Origin: a virus
IMG/VR virus record: IMGVR_UViG_3300025717_000004
Coordinates: 1 to 30,010 of that record
Length of the DNA: 30,010 nt
Reading direction: 5' to 3' (one strand)
Part shown: in pieces, positions 13,756-20,621 of the stretch
Layout: each line of letters starts with the position of its first letter
How positions within the stretch are numbered: position 1 is the first letter of the stretch
The notes under the pieces: model-generated
The model's database searches: none
What the model saw: only the letters and a program-made list of their open reading frames with translations
Told to the model about the DNA's origin: nothing
Position numbers and translations under genes: made by a program

Positions 13756-14356
13756 GCCCGGGATCGGGATATATGCCAAGAGCGTGCCGGCAGAGTACAA
13801 GGATCGCCACCTTGCCGATGAGATGGTGGAGTTCATGGACGGAATGGCCGAGACGTGGGACAAGGAAAATCAGAAAATGTGCTACGCTTTGGCACATTCG
13901 CAAGTCACAGACAGCACCGAGCCTCGAAAGATATTTGTAGTACACAACATGTTTGTGGACACAAAAGAGTCTGCAACGAACACACGGTTCCCCGATCGGA
14001 GGATATTCAACGCGCAGGTCGTGGAGATCGCCGAGGACATCAAAATGGTAAAGCCGGTACGCAAAACCGTCATGAACGAGAAGACCGGGCGCCGAGAGAT
14101 CAAGCTTGTGGACACCGAAGTGACCGCACCAAACGAGCTCGAGGCCAAGGAGGGCTGCATGACATGGCCGGAGAAGACCACAAAGCTCGTGCTTCGACCG
14201 TTCCGGATCAAGGTTGCGTATGAGATACCACGAGGATCGCACGGCATGAAGAAGTGTGTCGAGTGGGTAGAAGGCCTCAAGGCGCGCATATTCATGCACG
14301 AGGTAGACCACTTCAACGGCCAGAACATCTACTACAAAACCCCGCCAAGCTCCTAG
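13733..14356 (+). CDS. def: Peptide deformylase
   Basis: The 207-aa protein has the three deformylase motifs: ALAHSQ (52-57; normally GLAAPQ, the Gln57 that contacts substrate is kept), EGCMT (140-144; metal ligand Cys142) and MHEVDH (188-193; metal ligands His189 and His193, catalytic Glu190). It would remove formyl groups from new protein N-termini. Motif I has lost its first Gly and Pro, and a ~25-residue charged insertion (NEKTGRREIKLVDTEVTAPNELEAK) precedes motif II, so it is divergent yet apparently active. Phage deformylases are known from marine phages; this one is unusual in being placed directly before the large terminase gene (one base gap), inside the packaging operon. Confidence 0.85.
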   Translation: MEIVRPTKPGIGIYAKSVPAEYKDRHLADEMVEFMDGMAETWDKENQKMCYALAHSQVTDSTEPRKIFVVHNMFVDTKESATNTRFPDRRIFNAQVVEIAEDIKMVKPVRKTVMNEKTGRREIKLVDTEVTAPNELEAKEGCMTWPEKTTKLVLRPFRIKVAYEIPRGSHGMKKCVEWVEGLKARIFMHEVDHFNGQNIYYKTPPSS

Positions 14357-14357
14357 C

Positions 14358-15839
14358 ATGAAGCAAAGCAAGCTCACACCACTACAGCTACAGCACTACC
14401 GGCTCAAGAACGAGAAGTTCCGGTACTACGAGCCTAGTGGTGTAGGCGAGGAGTTCATCAACGCATTCAAGAGCGACGACTATCTGATCGTGTTCATCAG
14501 TGCTGCAAACGGTGTCGGAAAGACCGCGCTCGCCTGCAACATCATCGCAAACCTCGCATTCCCGGGGCACAATCCATGGTTTCAGGGCGGCGTGTTCGAG
14601 AAGTGGCCGTATCGCACGAACGGCCGTCTCGTCACCGATGGATCGCTCGTGGAGAAGAACATGGTCAACGAGCTCAAGTTTTGGCTGCCACAAGACCGGT
14701 ACACCACAAGCAAAGCAAACAAACACTTCGAGTCTCAATGGAACACCGATACCGGGTGGTCGTGGGACATCATGACGTACGATCAAGACGCGGAGCAATT
14801 CGAGGGTGTGACGCTTGGGTGGGCGTGGTTTGACGAACCGCCACCGGACGCGATCCTCAAGGCTACTATCGCTCGTATGCGACGTGGTGGTGTCATTATG
14901 ATCACAGCAACCCCGATCGGGGGAAGTGCTCACCTCTATGACCTCTTTGCATCAGGAAAAGTGGAAACAACGGTACAGCTCCGTGAAAACGACGAGCCGA
15001 TCACGGTGCAGCGTCGCATCTTTCACATTACTGCCGACGTGGAGAGCGTGTGCAAGCAGCACGGCGTTCGTGGACACCTCGAGCACGACCACATACTCCA
15101 GATGGTCGCTGAATACCCCGCAGACGAGCGACAAGCGCGTGTTTACGGTAAATTCCAACACCTCATAGGCCTTGTGTATAAGCAATGGGACAGAGACATA
15201 CACGTCATTGAACCGTTCGCGCTCGATCCGGACGACTTTGTGGTATATCACTCACTCGATCCGCACCCGAGAAACCCGGACGCCGGGCTATGGGTAGCAG
15301 TAGACCGCAAAGGGCGCAAGTACATTGTCGATGAATACTACGAGAAGCCTCGAGACGTGCGACACCTTGCCCGGGACATAAAGGCCAAGAATGGGCAATA
15401 TCGCATGGAGGAGCCGTTTGTGTGCGATCCCAGCGCGTTCATCGTCGATCAACACACGAACCGGAGCCTCGCAGCAATGCTTGGTGATGAAGGTCTATCC
15501 TACATCGAAGCAAGCAAAGCCCGCGCAGCAGCAGACGCCCGGATCGGCACTGCGCTCAACTACACCATGACCAACGGCGAGTTGATACGAGCGCCGGAGA
15601 TATACGTGTTCTCAAACTGCAAACGCTTCATATACGAGATGGAGCACTACCGGTGGCAGGAATGGAAAGGAAAGGCCGCTGAGGAGCGAAATCGGAAGGA
15701 GAAGCCGGTAGACAAGGACGACCACACGATCGAATGCTTGGGGCGCATCCTCATGCGTGAGCCGGGCTATGTGTACCAGCATCAGAGCAATGTATACGAG
15801 GGTGAAGACGTAGCAAGCGATGATCCGTATGACCGATAG
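14358..15839 (+). CDS. terL: Terminase large subunit
   Basis: The 493-aa packaging motor has Walker A AANGVGKT (49-56), Walker B LGWAWFDE (153-160), motif III MITATP (181-186), and a C-terminal RNase H-like nuclease with Asp301 in HSLDPHP, VDRKGRKYIVDEYYEK, Asp357 in VCDPSA and a late acidic motif VDKDDHTIECLGR (about 444-456). Together these power DNA translocation and cut concatemers. Length is normal for the family. The start is one base after the deformylase stop. A ~780-base gap with small RNA units follows. Confidence 0.95.
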   Translation: MKQSKLTPLQLQHYRLKNEKFRYYEPSGVGEEFINAFKSDDYLIVFISAANGVGKTALACNIIANLAFPGHNPWFQGGVFEKWPYRTNGRLVTDGSLVEKNMVNELKFWLPQDRYTTSKANKHFESQWNTDTGWSWDIMTYDQDAEQFEGVTLGWAWFDEPPPDAILKATIARMRRGGVIMITATPIGGSAHLYDLFASGKVETTVQLRENDEPITVQRRIFHITADVESVCKQHGVRGHLEHDHILQMVAEYPADERQARVYGKFQHLIGLVYKQWDRDIHVIEPFALDPDDFVVYHSLDPHPRNPDAGLWVAVDRKGRKYIVDEYYEKPRDVRHLARDIKAKNGQYRMEEPFVCDPSAFIVDQHTNRSLAAMLGDEGLSYIEASKARAAADARIGTALNYTMTNGELIRAPEIYVFSNCKRFIYEMEHYRWQEWKGKAAEERNRKEKPVDKDDHTIECLGRILMREPGYVYQHQSNVYEGEDVASDDPYDR

Positions 15840-15959
15840 AGCCTACAGCAGCATGCCACGTCGTAAGAAGGTAGGCATAGCATTGTCGGAGGCGTTCCAA
15901 GAAATTGGTGCAGCGGGGTGAGAAAACACCTGCACAGGTACATGGAACATGTCCACAAC

Positions 15960-15988
15960 TAGCACTCGACCGAGCCGCCTGCTATACT
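15960..15988 (+). promoter_or_regulatory. Promoter of small RNA 1
   Basis: TATACT (15983-15988) is the -10; TAGCAC (15960-15965) sits 17 bases upstream. The spacer has CGACCGAGCCGCC, related to the elements at 8081 and 6292. Predicted start about 15995, the first G of a hairpin; no ORF follows. Confidence 0.6.
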
Positions 15989-15994
15989 GATTGT

Positions 15995-16109
15995 GGTACC
16001 CCAAAGGGGAACCGGCGACTGCTAGTGTTCAGGGGGCTGATCATGCAGTCAGGCGAGATGCCTGCAATCTGAAAAAAGAGTCCGGAGGGCAAGCCGGGCT
16101 CTTTTTTTT
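15995..16109 (+). ncRNA. Small RNA 1, structured, ~115 nt, unknown class
   Basis: Delimited by a -10 box seven bases upstream and an intrinsic terminator. Predicted helices: GGT-a-CCCC/GGGG-a-ACC at the very 5' end (15995-16013, AAA loop); GACTGC (16017-16022) with GCAGTC (16045-16050), enclosing TCAG-gggg-CTGA (16029-16040); CAGGC-gagat-GCCTG (16050-16064); then the terminator. No start codon opens a frame of useful length. It does not match tRNA, tmRNA, 4.5S, 6S or a riboswitch that I know. Trans-acting phage RNA or host-RNA mimic are both open. Confidence 0.6.
16072..16109 (+). terminator. Intrinsic terminator of small RNA 1
   Basis: GAGTCCGG (16078-16085), 8-base loop, CCGGGCTC (16094-16101), then eight Ts; six As before the stem can extend it. 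A textbook terminator. Confidence 0.93.
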
Positions 16110-16113
16110 GCAC

Positions 16114-16142
16114 TTGTGTGGATAACTCGAATGTGATACACT
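16114..16142 (+). promoter_or_regulatory. Promoter of small RNA 2
   Basis: TTGTGT (16114-16119), 17-base spacer, TACACT (16137-16142). It starts five bases after the T-run of the previous terminator. Predicted transcription start is 16149. Confidence 0.65.
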
Positions 16143-16148
16143 TGCATG

Positions 16149-16274
16149 TGCAATGAATAGTACAGTACATTGTGCATATAGTGAGCAGATGAAAGGACAT
16201 ACAGTGTCTTTTCACCTATTCATTGCAAACAGGACATGAAGACCGCACGGCAACGTGTGGTCTTTGTGTGTTTG
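16149..16274 (+). ncRNA. Small RNA 2, rod-like structured RNA, ~120 nt
   Basis: The predicted 5' end is the first base of a perfect 12-bp helix: TGCAATGAATAG (16149-16160) with CTATTCATTGCA (16216-16227). Inside lies a second 10-bp helix, TGAAAGGACA (16190-16199) with TGTCTTTTCA (16205-16214), one G-U, five-base loop. The 5' side carries a 29-base unpaired or weakly paired bulge (16161-16189) against one base (16215) on the 3' side. A terminator hairpin follows. A 28-codon ORF starts at 16153 inside the helix and is unlikely to be a gene. No known RNA family is recognised. Confidence 0.6.
16239..16274 (+). terminator. Terminator of small RNA 2
   Basis: AAGACCGCAC (16239-16248), loop GGCAAC, GTGTGGTCTT (16255-16264) with one G-U, followed by the T-rich TGTGTGTTTG. 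Strong stem, imperfect T-run. Confidence 0.6.
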
Positions 16275-16292
16275 ATGGAAAGGAGCAAGGCT

Positions 16293-16517
16293 TCACAGAT
16301 CTACTGGTGGCTCTGAGTTCACAACATCCTCAACCACAAGCTCACAGACGTCGCATGCATGGCGCTGTGCAGTACCGTCACATGAAGCACACGCACTGAG
16401 GCACACAACCTCTATCCGATGGGTGACAAGTAGCGGAGCGTGTATGCATGGGTTTACTCGACCGGCAGCGATAACAAGGGTGAAGGTAAATGCGAAGTCT
16501 ACAACATGATGTGTCAT
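16293..16517 (-). CDS. Possible minus-strand zinc-ribbon ORF, 74 aa
   Basis: In a region without + strand coding, the minus frame from ATG 16517 reads a hydrophobic strand-like start (VVDFAFTFTLVIAAG), then HRIEVVCLSACASCDGTAQRHACDVCELVVEDV, with a CxxC...CxxC set that could bind zinc. The codons look reasonable. Against it: no convincing promoter or ribosome site, and only one other minus-strand gene exists here. The longer frame to 16694 crosses the 5' end of the next + gene and is not favoured. Confidence 0.3.
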   Translation of the reverse strand: MTHHVVDFAFTFTLVIAAGRVNPCIHAPLLVTHRIEVVCLSACASCDGTAQRHACDVCELVVEDVVNSEPPVDL

Positions 16518-16621
16518 GAAAATATGTCGTTGATTGCGTTTTGTGTTGTCACAAGCGTGGAAGGGTTGTACCCGACCGGACAGCTCCTCCAAGAATGAAG
16601 TACATATAACACATACCAAGT

Positions 16622-17011
16622 ATGCAAAAATCTTTTCTAGAAATGAGTGCAGAAGAACGTATAGAGTATCGGCTGTTGCGTGGTGCTTGTGCAATTTGTA
16701 GAACTAGTAAAAAGTTGTGTGTTGATCATGACCACAAAACGGGGCGTGTTCGTGATGTGTTGTGCAATCGCTGCAACAGTTGGCTTGGCGTTATAGAAAA
16801 TGCAAAGAAAACACCTCACGCAATGAGCACAATACGTCGTTTGTCGTCTCGGCTTGCTCGTCGAGGTCTTGCCGTTTCGCTATTTTATGAGTACCTGCAA
16901 AATCATCGGTCAACATTTTGTAGGCTCGACGCACCAACACTTTCTAAGGCAACAAAGATGCGGGAAAAACACCTCAAAAGAATTTTGTTGAAAAACGGCT
17001 ATCTCGGCTAG
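16622..17011 (+). CDS. Endonuclease VII-like HNH nuclease
   Basis: The 129-aa protein has the treble-clef HNH core of recombination endonuclease VII: GACAIC (Cys23, Cys26), LCVDHDHKTGRVRDVLCNRCNSWLG with His36-Asp37-His38 and Cys48/Cys51. T4 endonuclease VII resolves DNA junctions before packaging; many short relatives are homing-like. A C-terminal helical part (LSKATKMREKHLKRILLKNG) looks DNA-binding. The gene is richer in A/T than its neighbours, with runs such as TTTTG, which suggests recent acquisition. It lies between the RNA units and the structural operon. Confidence 0.85.
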   Translation: MQKSFLEMSAEERIEYRLLRGACAICRTSKKLCVDHDHKTGRVRDVLCNRCNSWLGVIENAKKTPHAMSTIRRLSSRLARRGLAVSLFYEYLQNHRSTFCRLDAPTLSKATKMREKHLKRILLKNGYLG

Positions 17012-17075
17012 TCTTGTGGAAAACTTGCATGACACCCCGCTCGTTGTGTTATTCTATAAGCACGCCAACCTCTTT

Positions 17076-17330
17076 ATGCAAATACGCACATTGAAAGCAG
17101 GTGAGTATCGTGGATGTAAGATCTACTACCGCAACTACGGCAATACGTTCGAGTACCTTGCCGTTATTGACGGAGCGATCTACACGATGCACGCAACGAT
17201 CCGGCGCACACCTTTGCAAGCCTTGCTAGGGCGCGACTATTCCGAGAAGCAACTCTTGGACGTCGTAAACTATCTTGCACCGTACGCCGAGGCAACCGTA
17301 GACTACAAACTCGACGAAGCGACGAAGTAG
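17076..17330 (+). CDS. Unknown 84-aa protein
   Basis: The product begins MQIRTLKAGEYRGCKIYYRNYGNTFEYLAVIDGAIYTM, a strand-rich domain, then RTPLQALLGRDYSEKQLLDVVNYLAPYAEATVDY. An in-frame GTG at 17016 would add 20 residues, but a possible promoter (GACACCCCGCTCG... TTCTAT, 17031-17057) lies in that stretch, so the ATG at 17076 is chosen. No family recognised. An intrinsic terminator follows. Confidence 0.6.
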   Translation: MQIRTLKAGEYRGCKIYYRNYGNTFEYLAVIDGAIYTMHATIRRTPLQALLGRDYSEKQLLDVVNYLAPYAEATVDYKLDEATK

Positions 17331-17353
17331 TATACGAGACTTGAGCAGATTAT

Positions 17354-17393
17354 CGCCGCATTGCCCCAAAATGGGCTCTTGTCGGCGTTTTTT
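17354..17393 (+). terminator. Intrinsic terminator just before the portal gene
   Basis: CGCCG (17354-17358)/CGGCG (17383-17387) with inner GCCC (17363-17366)/GGGC (17373-17376), followed by six Ts. It ends only eight bases before the portal ATG. Confidence 0.8.
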
Positions 17394-17401
17394 CATACAA
17401 T

Positions 17402-19330
17402 ATGGCTACAGATACAAACAAGAACCTTCCGGCCGTTACAGAGGCGCAGAAGCCCGAGGAGGCACAAGAAGCTGATCGGAACGAGTACACCGACCTCGTA
17501 AAGCAGGTGCAAAGCGAGTGGAACCAAGGATGGTGGCACCTCAAGCCAAAGTGGGATGAGTGGGCGCTCCGACTCAAACTGTTCAACAATCAGAAGCGAG
17601 ACAAGGAAAGCGTGGGCGATACGACGCTGTTTTCTATATTCCAGACCGTACTTGCCGAGCTTTATGAGGATCGCTTGCAGGTGACGTTCGCACCCCGGGA
17701 GATGGGCGACGAGGAAGCTGCCGAAAACCTCACGATCGTAGCCGAGTACGACTACGACATCATGGAGAAGGACATGGTTGATTATGAGTGGATATTTGAG
17801 TCATGTTTCTATGGGCGCGGGCTTATATGCACGATGGAATGGGACAAAGACACAAAGACTCCTGCGCCGGTTGTGTGGAGTGCTATGTCTGTTGTGCGCG
17901 ATCCGGAGGCCGGAAGCGTGAATGGTGACCGTTTAGGGCGTGGAAAAAGCCGCTACCTGTACCGCGAGACACGGTTGTGCAAAGCAGACCTCGAAAATGG
18001 CAACTATTTTGACTATGAAACGCTCAAGCCGAGCGAGCAGTACAACAACACCCGGAGCCCGCTCGACGAATACATGCGCCTACAGGCCGAGGCAGCAGGC
18101 CTCAGTGATCTACAGAAGCACAGCAACGTGGACGGCGAGAATGCCACGTACAAGGTGGTGGAAGGTTTCACCCGGTGGAATGGCAAATTGTACTTTGTAA
18201 CGCTTGCAGACGACATGCAGCGCGTGATCCGTGCAGATGAGCTCGAGGGAGATCGTATGCCCATCGTGGATCGCGTGTTGTTCCCGATCCCTAACTCATG
18301 GGACAGCGTCAGCATCCCCGATCTTGTCGAGGACAAGCAACGAGCTCGAGCTGTTGCATTGAACCTGTCACTCAAGGGCGTCAAGGCGAACCTGCTACCG
18401 ATGTACCTGTACGACAAGAACAAGATCGACGAGCGAACCGACTTTTCGTTCCAGTTCAACAAGTTCATCGGCGTGAAGGGCGATCCGCGCAATGCAGCCG
18501 TACCACTTACCAAAGACCACCTCAAGTCAGACGTGTCATACATCATGGACACGCTCGACCTCAGCGCACAGAAGGCCTCAGCAACACCGGACATAAAGCA
18601 GGGCGCACGACCGACCGGAGCAGGTACCGCTACCCGGGACAACCTTGTGGAGCAGGGATCAGATACACGTTACAGCTTGGCCGCTCGTGTGTTCGGATGG
18701 AGCGAAAAGCGCTTTTGGCAGGAATACTACCGCCACCTGCGCGAAAACTTCGAGGACGGCATCGAGGAGAAGACCGCACGCATCGTGGGATCACTTGGCG
18801 CTACATGGCGACCGTTTGCAAAGAAAGACCTCGTCACCACACACAAAGATCCCGACATCAAGATCGAGAGCCGTCGTGTTGCGGAAGGAAAGCGTCAGAA
18901 CGAGGCAATCATGTATCGCGACTACATCCAAATGGCCGCAAACGATCCCACTGCACAGGTACGCGCAGCTCTACGGCACTACGGCAAGCTCATTGGCCTC
19001 AAGACGGACGTTATCGAGCAAGTATTCCCGGACACGATCGACGAATTGCGCGCAGAGGAGGAAAACCAGCTCATCATGGATGGGAAAAAGGCGATTGTGC
19101 TCCCGAACGACGACCACTACCTACACATGCACGTACACAACAAGCTTCCGGACAGCCCGACCAAGAAGGCGCACATCGAGGCACACAAGAAAGCACTGAT
19201 CTTGCAGAAGTTCCGACCGGATCTTGTGCCGCAAGCACCGGCGCAGGCAATGCCGGAAGGCGAGCTCGGGGAGCAACTTCGACCAGAGGGGCGGCAAGCA
19301 ACACGCCAGCTCCCTACCATGAACGCATAA
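17402..19330 (+). CDS. Portal protein
   Basis: A 642-aa protein between the terminase and scaffold/capsid genes. After a Glu-rich N-terminus it has WWHLKPKWDEWALRLKLFNNQKRD, TTLFSIFQTVLAELYEDRLQVTF, YGRGLICTMEWDKD and PVVWSAMSVVRDPEAG (residues ~40-180), typical of podovirus-type portals, a wing region with VDRVLFPIPNSWDSVSIPDLVEDKQRARAVALNL, then GTATRDNLVEQGSD and helical stem/crown parts. The C-terminus is Pro/Gln-rich. Twelve copies would form the DNA entry channel that docks the terminase. Assignment rests on size, position and overall pattern; there is no single diagnostic motif. Confidence 0.8.
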   Translation: MATDTNKNLPAVTEAQKPEEAQEADRNEYTDLVKQVQSEWNQGWWHLKPKWDEWALRLKLFNNQKRDKESVGDTTLFSIFQTVLAELYEDRLQVTFAPREMGDEEAAENLTIVAEYDYDIMEKDMVDYEWIFESCFYGRGLICTMEWDKDTKTPAPVVWSAMSVVRDPEAGSVNGDRLGRGKSRYLYRETRLCKADLENGNYFDYETLKPSEQYNNTRSPLDEYMRLQAEAAGLSDLQKHSNVDGENATYKVVEGFTRWNGKLYFVTLADDMQRVIRADELEGDRMPIVDRVLFPIPNSWDSVSIPDLVEDKQRARAVALNLSLKGVKANLLPMYLYDKNKIDERTDFSFQFNKFIGVKGDPRNAAVPLTKDHLKSDVSYIMDTLDLSAQKASATPDIKQGARPTGAGTATRDNLVEQGSDTRYSLAARVFGWSEKRFWQEYYRHLRENFEDGIEEKTARIVGSLGATWRPFAKKDLVTTHKDPDIKIESRRVAEGKRQNEAIMYRDYIQMAANDPTAQVRAALRHYGKLIGLKTDVIEQVFPDTIDELRAEEENQLIMDGKKAIVLPNDDHYLHMHVHNKLPDSPTKKAHIEAHKKALILQKFRPDLVPQAPAQAMPEGELGEQLRPEGRQATRQLPTMNA

Positions 19331-19331
19331 T

Positions 19332-19766
19332 ATGGCAGCAAAAAAGACCACAAAGAAAAAGACCGCAAAGAAGAAAGCAGCGCTCGACCTGCACACGCCC
19401 TTTACGACTGGCGAGATCGACGAGCCTACTGCAAATGCGTACGCGGAGCACTTGCGCCACATGGAAAACACCGTCGGGTGGCAGATCGTGCAGAAGGTGA
19501 TCGGAAACAACTTGCATCAGCTTGAGCAGGCGATTGTGTACAAGCTCGATCCGGAGACAGGCGCTCGTATGAGCGACGAGGATACCGACGAGCTACGCAT
19601 CATGCATGCACAGCTTAAGCAGCTAGTAGAGCTTCCGGGCATGCTCGCACGTTCGCTGGACAGTGACAGTCTCGAAGGCGCAGCGCCGGATGAGTTCGAT
19701 CCATACCGTAAATCATGGGAACCGCAGGTATATGGCAACGATGCAAATGTGTTGAGTGATACATAA
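19332..19766 (+). CDS. Unknown 144-aa protein with Lys-rich tail
   Basis: The ATG comes one base after the portal stop. The N-terminus MAAKKTTKKKTAKKKAA is histone-H1-like and resembles the N-terminus of TerS. The rest is helical and acidic (EHLRHMENTVGWQIVQKVIGNNLHQLEQAIV, DELRIMHAQLKQLVELPGML). A DNA-binding or head-assembly accessory role fits the place between portal and scaffold, but no family is recognised. Confidence 0.65.
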   Translation: MAAKKTTKKKTAKKKAALDLHTPFTTGEIDEPTANAYAEHLRHMENTVGWQIVQKVIGNNLHQLEQAIVYKLDPETGARMSDEDTDELRIMHAQLKQLVELPGMLARSLDSDSLEGAAPDEFDPYRKSWEPQVYGNDANVLSDT

Positions 19767-19770
19767 GTTC

Positions 19771-19828
19771 GCAAAGGGGGCTGTGTGTTGGGGTTGGCGA
19801 TACCCTTGCTCCGCACAGCTCCCCCTGC
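19771..19828 (+). other. Large GC-rich hairpin after the portal operon part
   Basis: GGGGG-CTGTG (19776-19785) pairs with CACAG-ct-CCCCC (19814-19825, two-base bulge), with outer A-T and GC/GC pairs. The loop has its own GGGT (19791-19794)/ACCC (19802-19805) hairpin. No T-run follows. Possibly a terminator or an RNA-processing or stability element. Confidence 0.55.
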
Positions 19829-19839
19829 GAGCTCGTGTC

Positions 19840-19889
19840 GGGCTCGATTATCAACCGGAACCTAGTTTTTGAGCCCCGTTTTCTAGGTT
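19840..19889 (+). promoter_or_regulatory. Possible H-type pseudoknot leader of the scaffold-capsid operon
   Basis: GGGCTC (19840-19845) can pair with GAGCCC (19871-19876), and AACCTAG (19859-19865) with CTAGGTT (19883-19889). The two helices interlock (loops of 13, 5 and 6 bases). GGGCTC could instead pair with GAGC at 19829-19832, giving alternative states. It ends 20 bases before the scaffold ATG (19910). Confidence 0.5.
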
Positions 19890-19909
19890 GACCGAGTAAC
19901 ATACAAAAC

Positions 19910-20587
19910 ATGGGAGAAGAAACACCTACCATCGACGAGACAAGTACCGTCGGTGAGGGAGCGGAAACGGCAGACGCTCCGGAAACACAAGATGCCGACG
20001 GTGCAGAGAGCACCAACGATCCTTCACAAGAAGGCAAACCCAAGGAGGAGGCGCCGAAAGACGACTCCGACGAGCCCCCAGTGCGTAAGAAGCGCACCAA
20101 CGAGGATTGGGTAAAGCTACGCCAGCAGCGCAAAGCAGAACGCGATGCAAAGAAGGCGGAGCAGGGGGAGCCGGACGATGAGCAAGATGATAATGATCTA
20201 TCGCCAGAAGATGCAAAAGTGATTGACAAGAGAGTGCAAAAACACCTCGAGCCGATCATGAAACAGCAAGAACAGGCGGAGTTGCGATCAGAAATCAACG
20301 AGTTCATTACCGACAATCCCGAGTTCAAGCAGTTCGCAGAGAAAGCCGAACGCTGGGCGCAAAATGAGGTGTGGCGGAATATCCCCACGAAGCAACTCAT
20401 GTACGCCGTGGCCGGTGAAAACCTGCTTCGGATAGGCGCAGAACGACGTGAGGCAGCAGACGCTCGAGCACTAAAGACCAGAACCGCAGGAGGAAACGTC
20501 GCAAAGACCAGCAGCAAGTCTGTTCAGGACATGAGCGACGCGGAGTTCCAGAAGGAAGTGGACAAAGTGCTTCATAGCGGACGCTAG
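19910..20587 (+). CDS. Scaffolding protein (putative)
   Basis: The 225-aa product is strongly charged: an acidic, Thr/Glu/Asp-rich, probably disordered N-terminus (residues 1-55), basic and acidic helices (KKRTNEDWVKLRQQRKAERDAKKAEQ, RVQKHLEPIMKQQEQAELRSEIN), and a C-terminal SVQDMSDAEFQKEVDKVL. Size, composition and place directly before the capsid gene are those of phage scaffold proteins, which guide procapsid assembly and then leave. The leader holds a large hairpin and a possible pseudoknot. Confidence 0.8.
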   Translation: MGEETPTIDETSTVGEGAETADAPETQDADGAESTNDPSQEGKPKEEAPKDDSDEPPVRKKRTNEDWVKLRQQRKAERDAKKAEQGEPDDEQDDNDLSPEDAKVIDKRVQKHLEPIMKQQEQAELRSEINEFITDNPEFKQFAEKAERWAQNEVWRNIPTKQLMYAVAGENLLRIGAERREAADARALKTRTAGGNVAKTSSKSVQDMSDAEFQKEVDKVLHSGR

Positions 20588-20621
20588 AACAACACACTTT
20601 ACAAAATAAAAAAACGCTATC

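Larger units (their letters stand above)
15840..16621 (+). other. Long intergenic region with two RNA units
   Basis: No credible + strand gene lies in these ~780 bases. Reading along: a GGTG/CACC hairpin near 15916-15929; a dyad ACATG-gaa-CATGT at about 15941-15954; promoter and RNA unit 1 (15960-16109); promoter and RNA unit 2 (16114-16274); a weak minus-strand ORF (16293-16517); and about 100 bases before the endonuclease VII-like gene in which nothing is seen. Confidence 0.7.

Noticed and set aside
13667-14377. 236-codon open frame on the minus strand
   Set aside because: Antisense to the deformylase gene, whose motifs are complete on the + strand.
15853-15921. 22-codon ORF (MPRRKKVGIALSEAFQ...) behind terL
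   Set aside because: Has an ATG close to the terL stop and reasonable codons, but is too short and without a ribosome site to support.
15995-16109. tRNA, 4.5S RNA or riboswitch at small RNA 1
   Set aside because: No T-loop or acceptor pattern of a tRNA, no conserved 4.5S loop sequence, and no gene follows for a riboswitch to control.
16153-16239. 28-codon ORF in small RNA 2
   Set aside because: Its start codon is inside the 12-bp closing helix and the product has no recognisable pattern; the RNA fold explains the sequence better.
17396-17401. TACAAT as -10 of the portal gene
   Set aside because: It touches the ATG, so transcription would start inside the gene, and no -35 fits because the terminator hairpin occupies that place.
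19615-20517. 300-codon open frame on the minus strand
   Set aside because: It lies opposite the scaffold gene, is Ser/Arg/Cys-rich with no domain pattern, and is explained by codon bias of the + strand gene.
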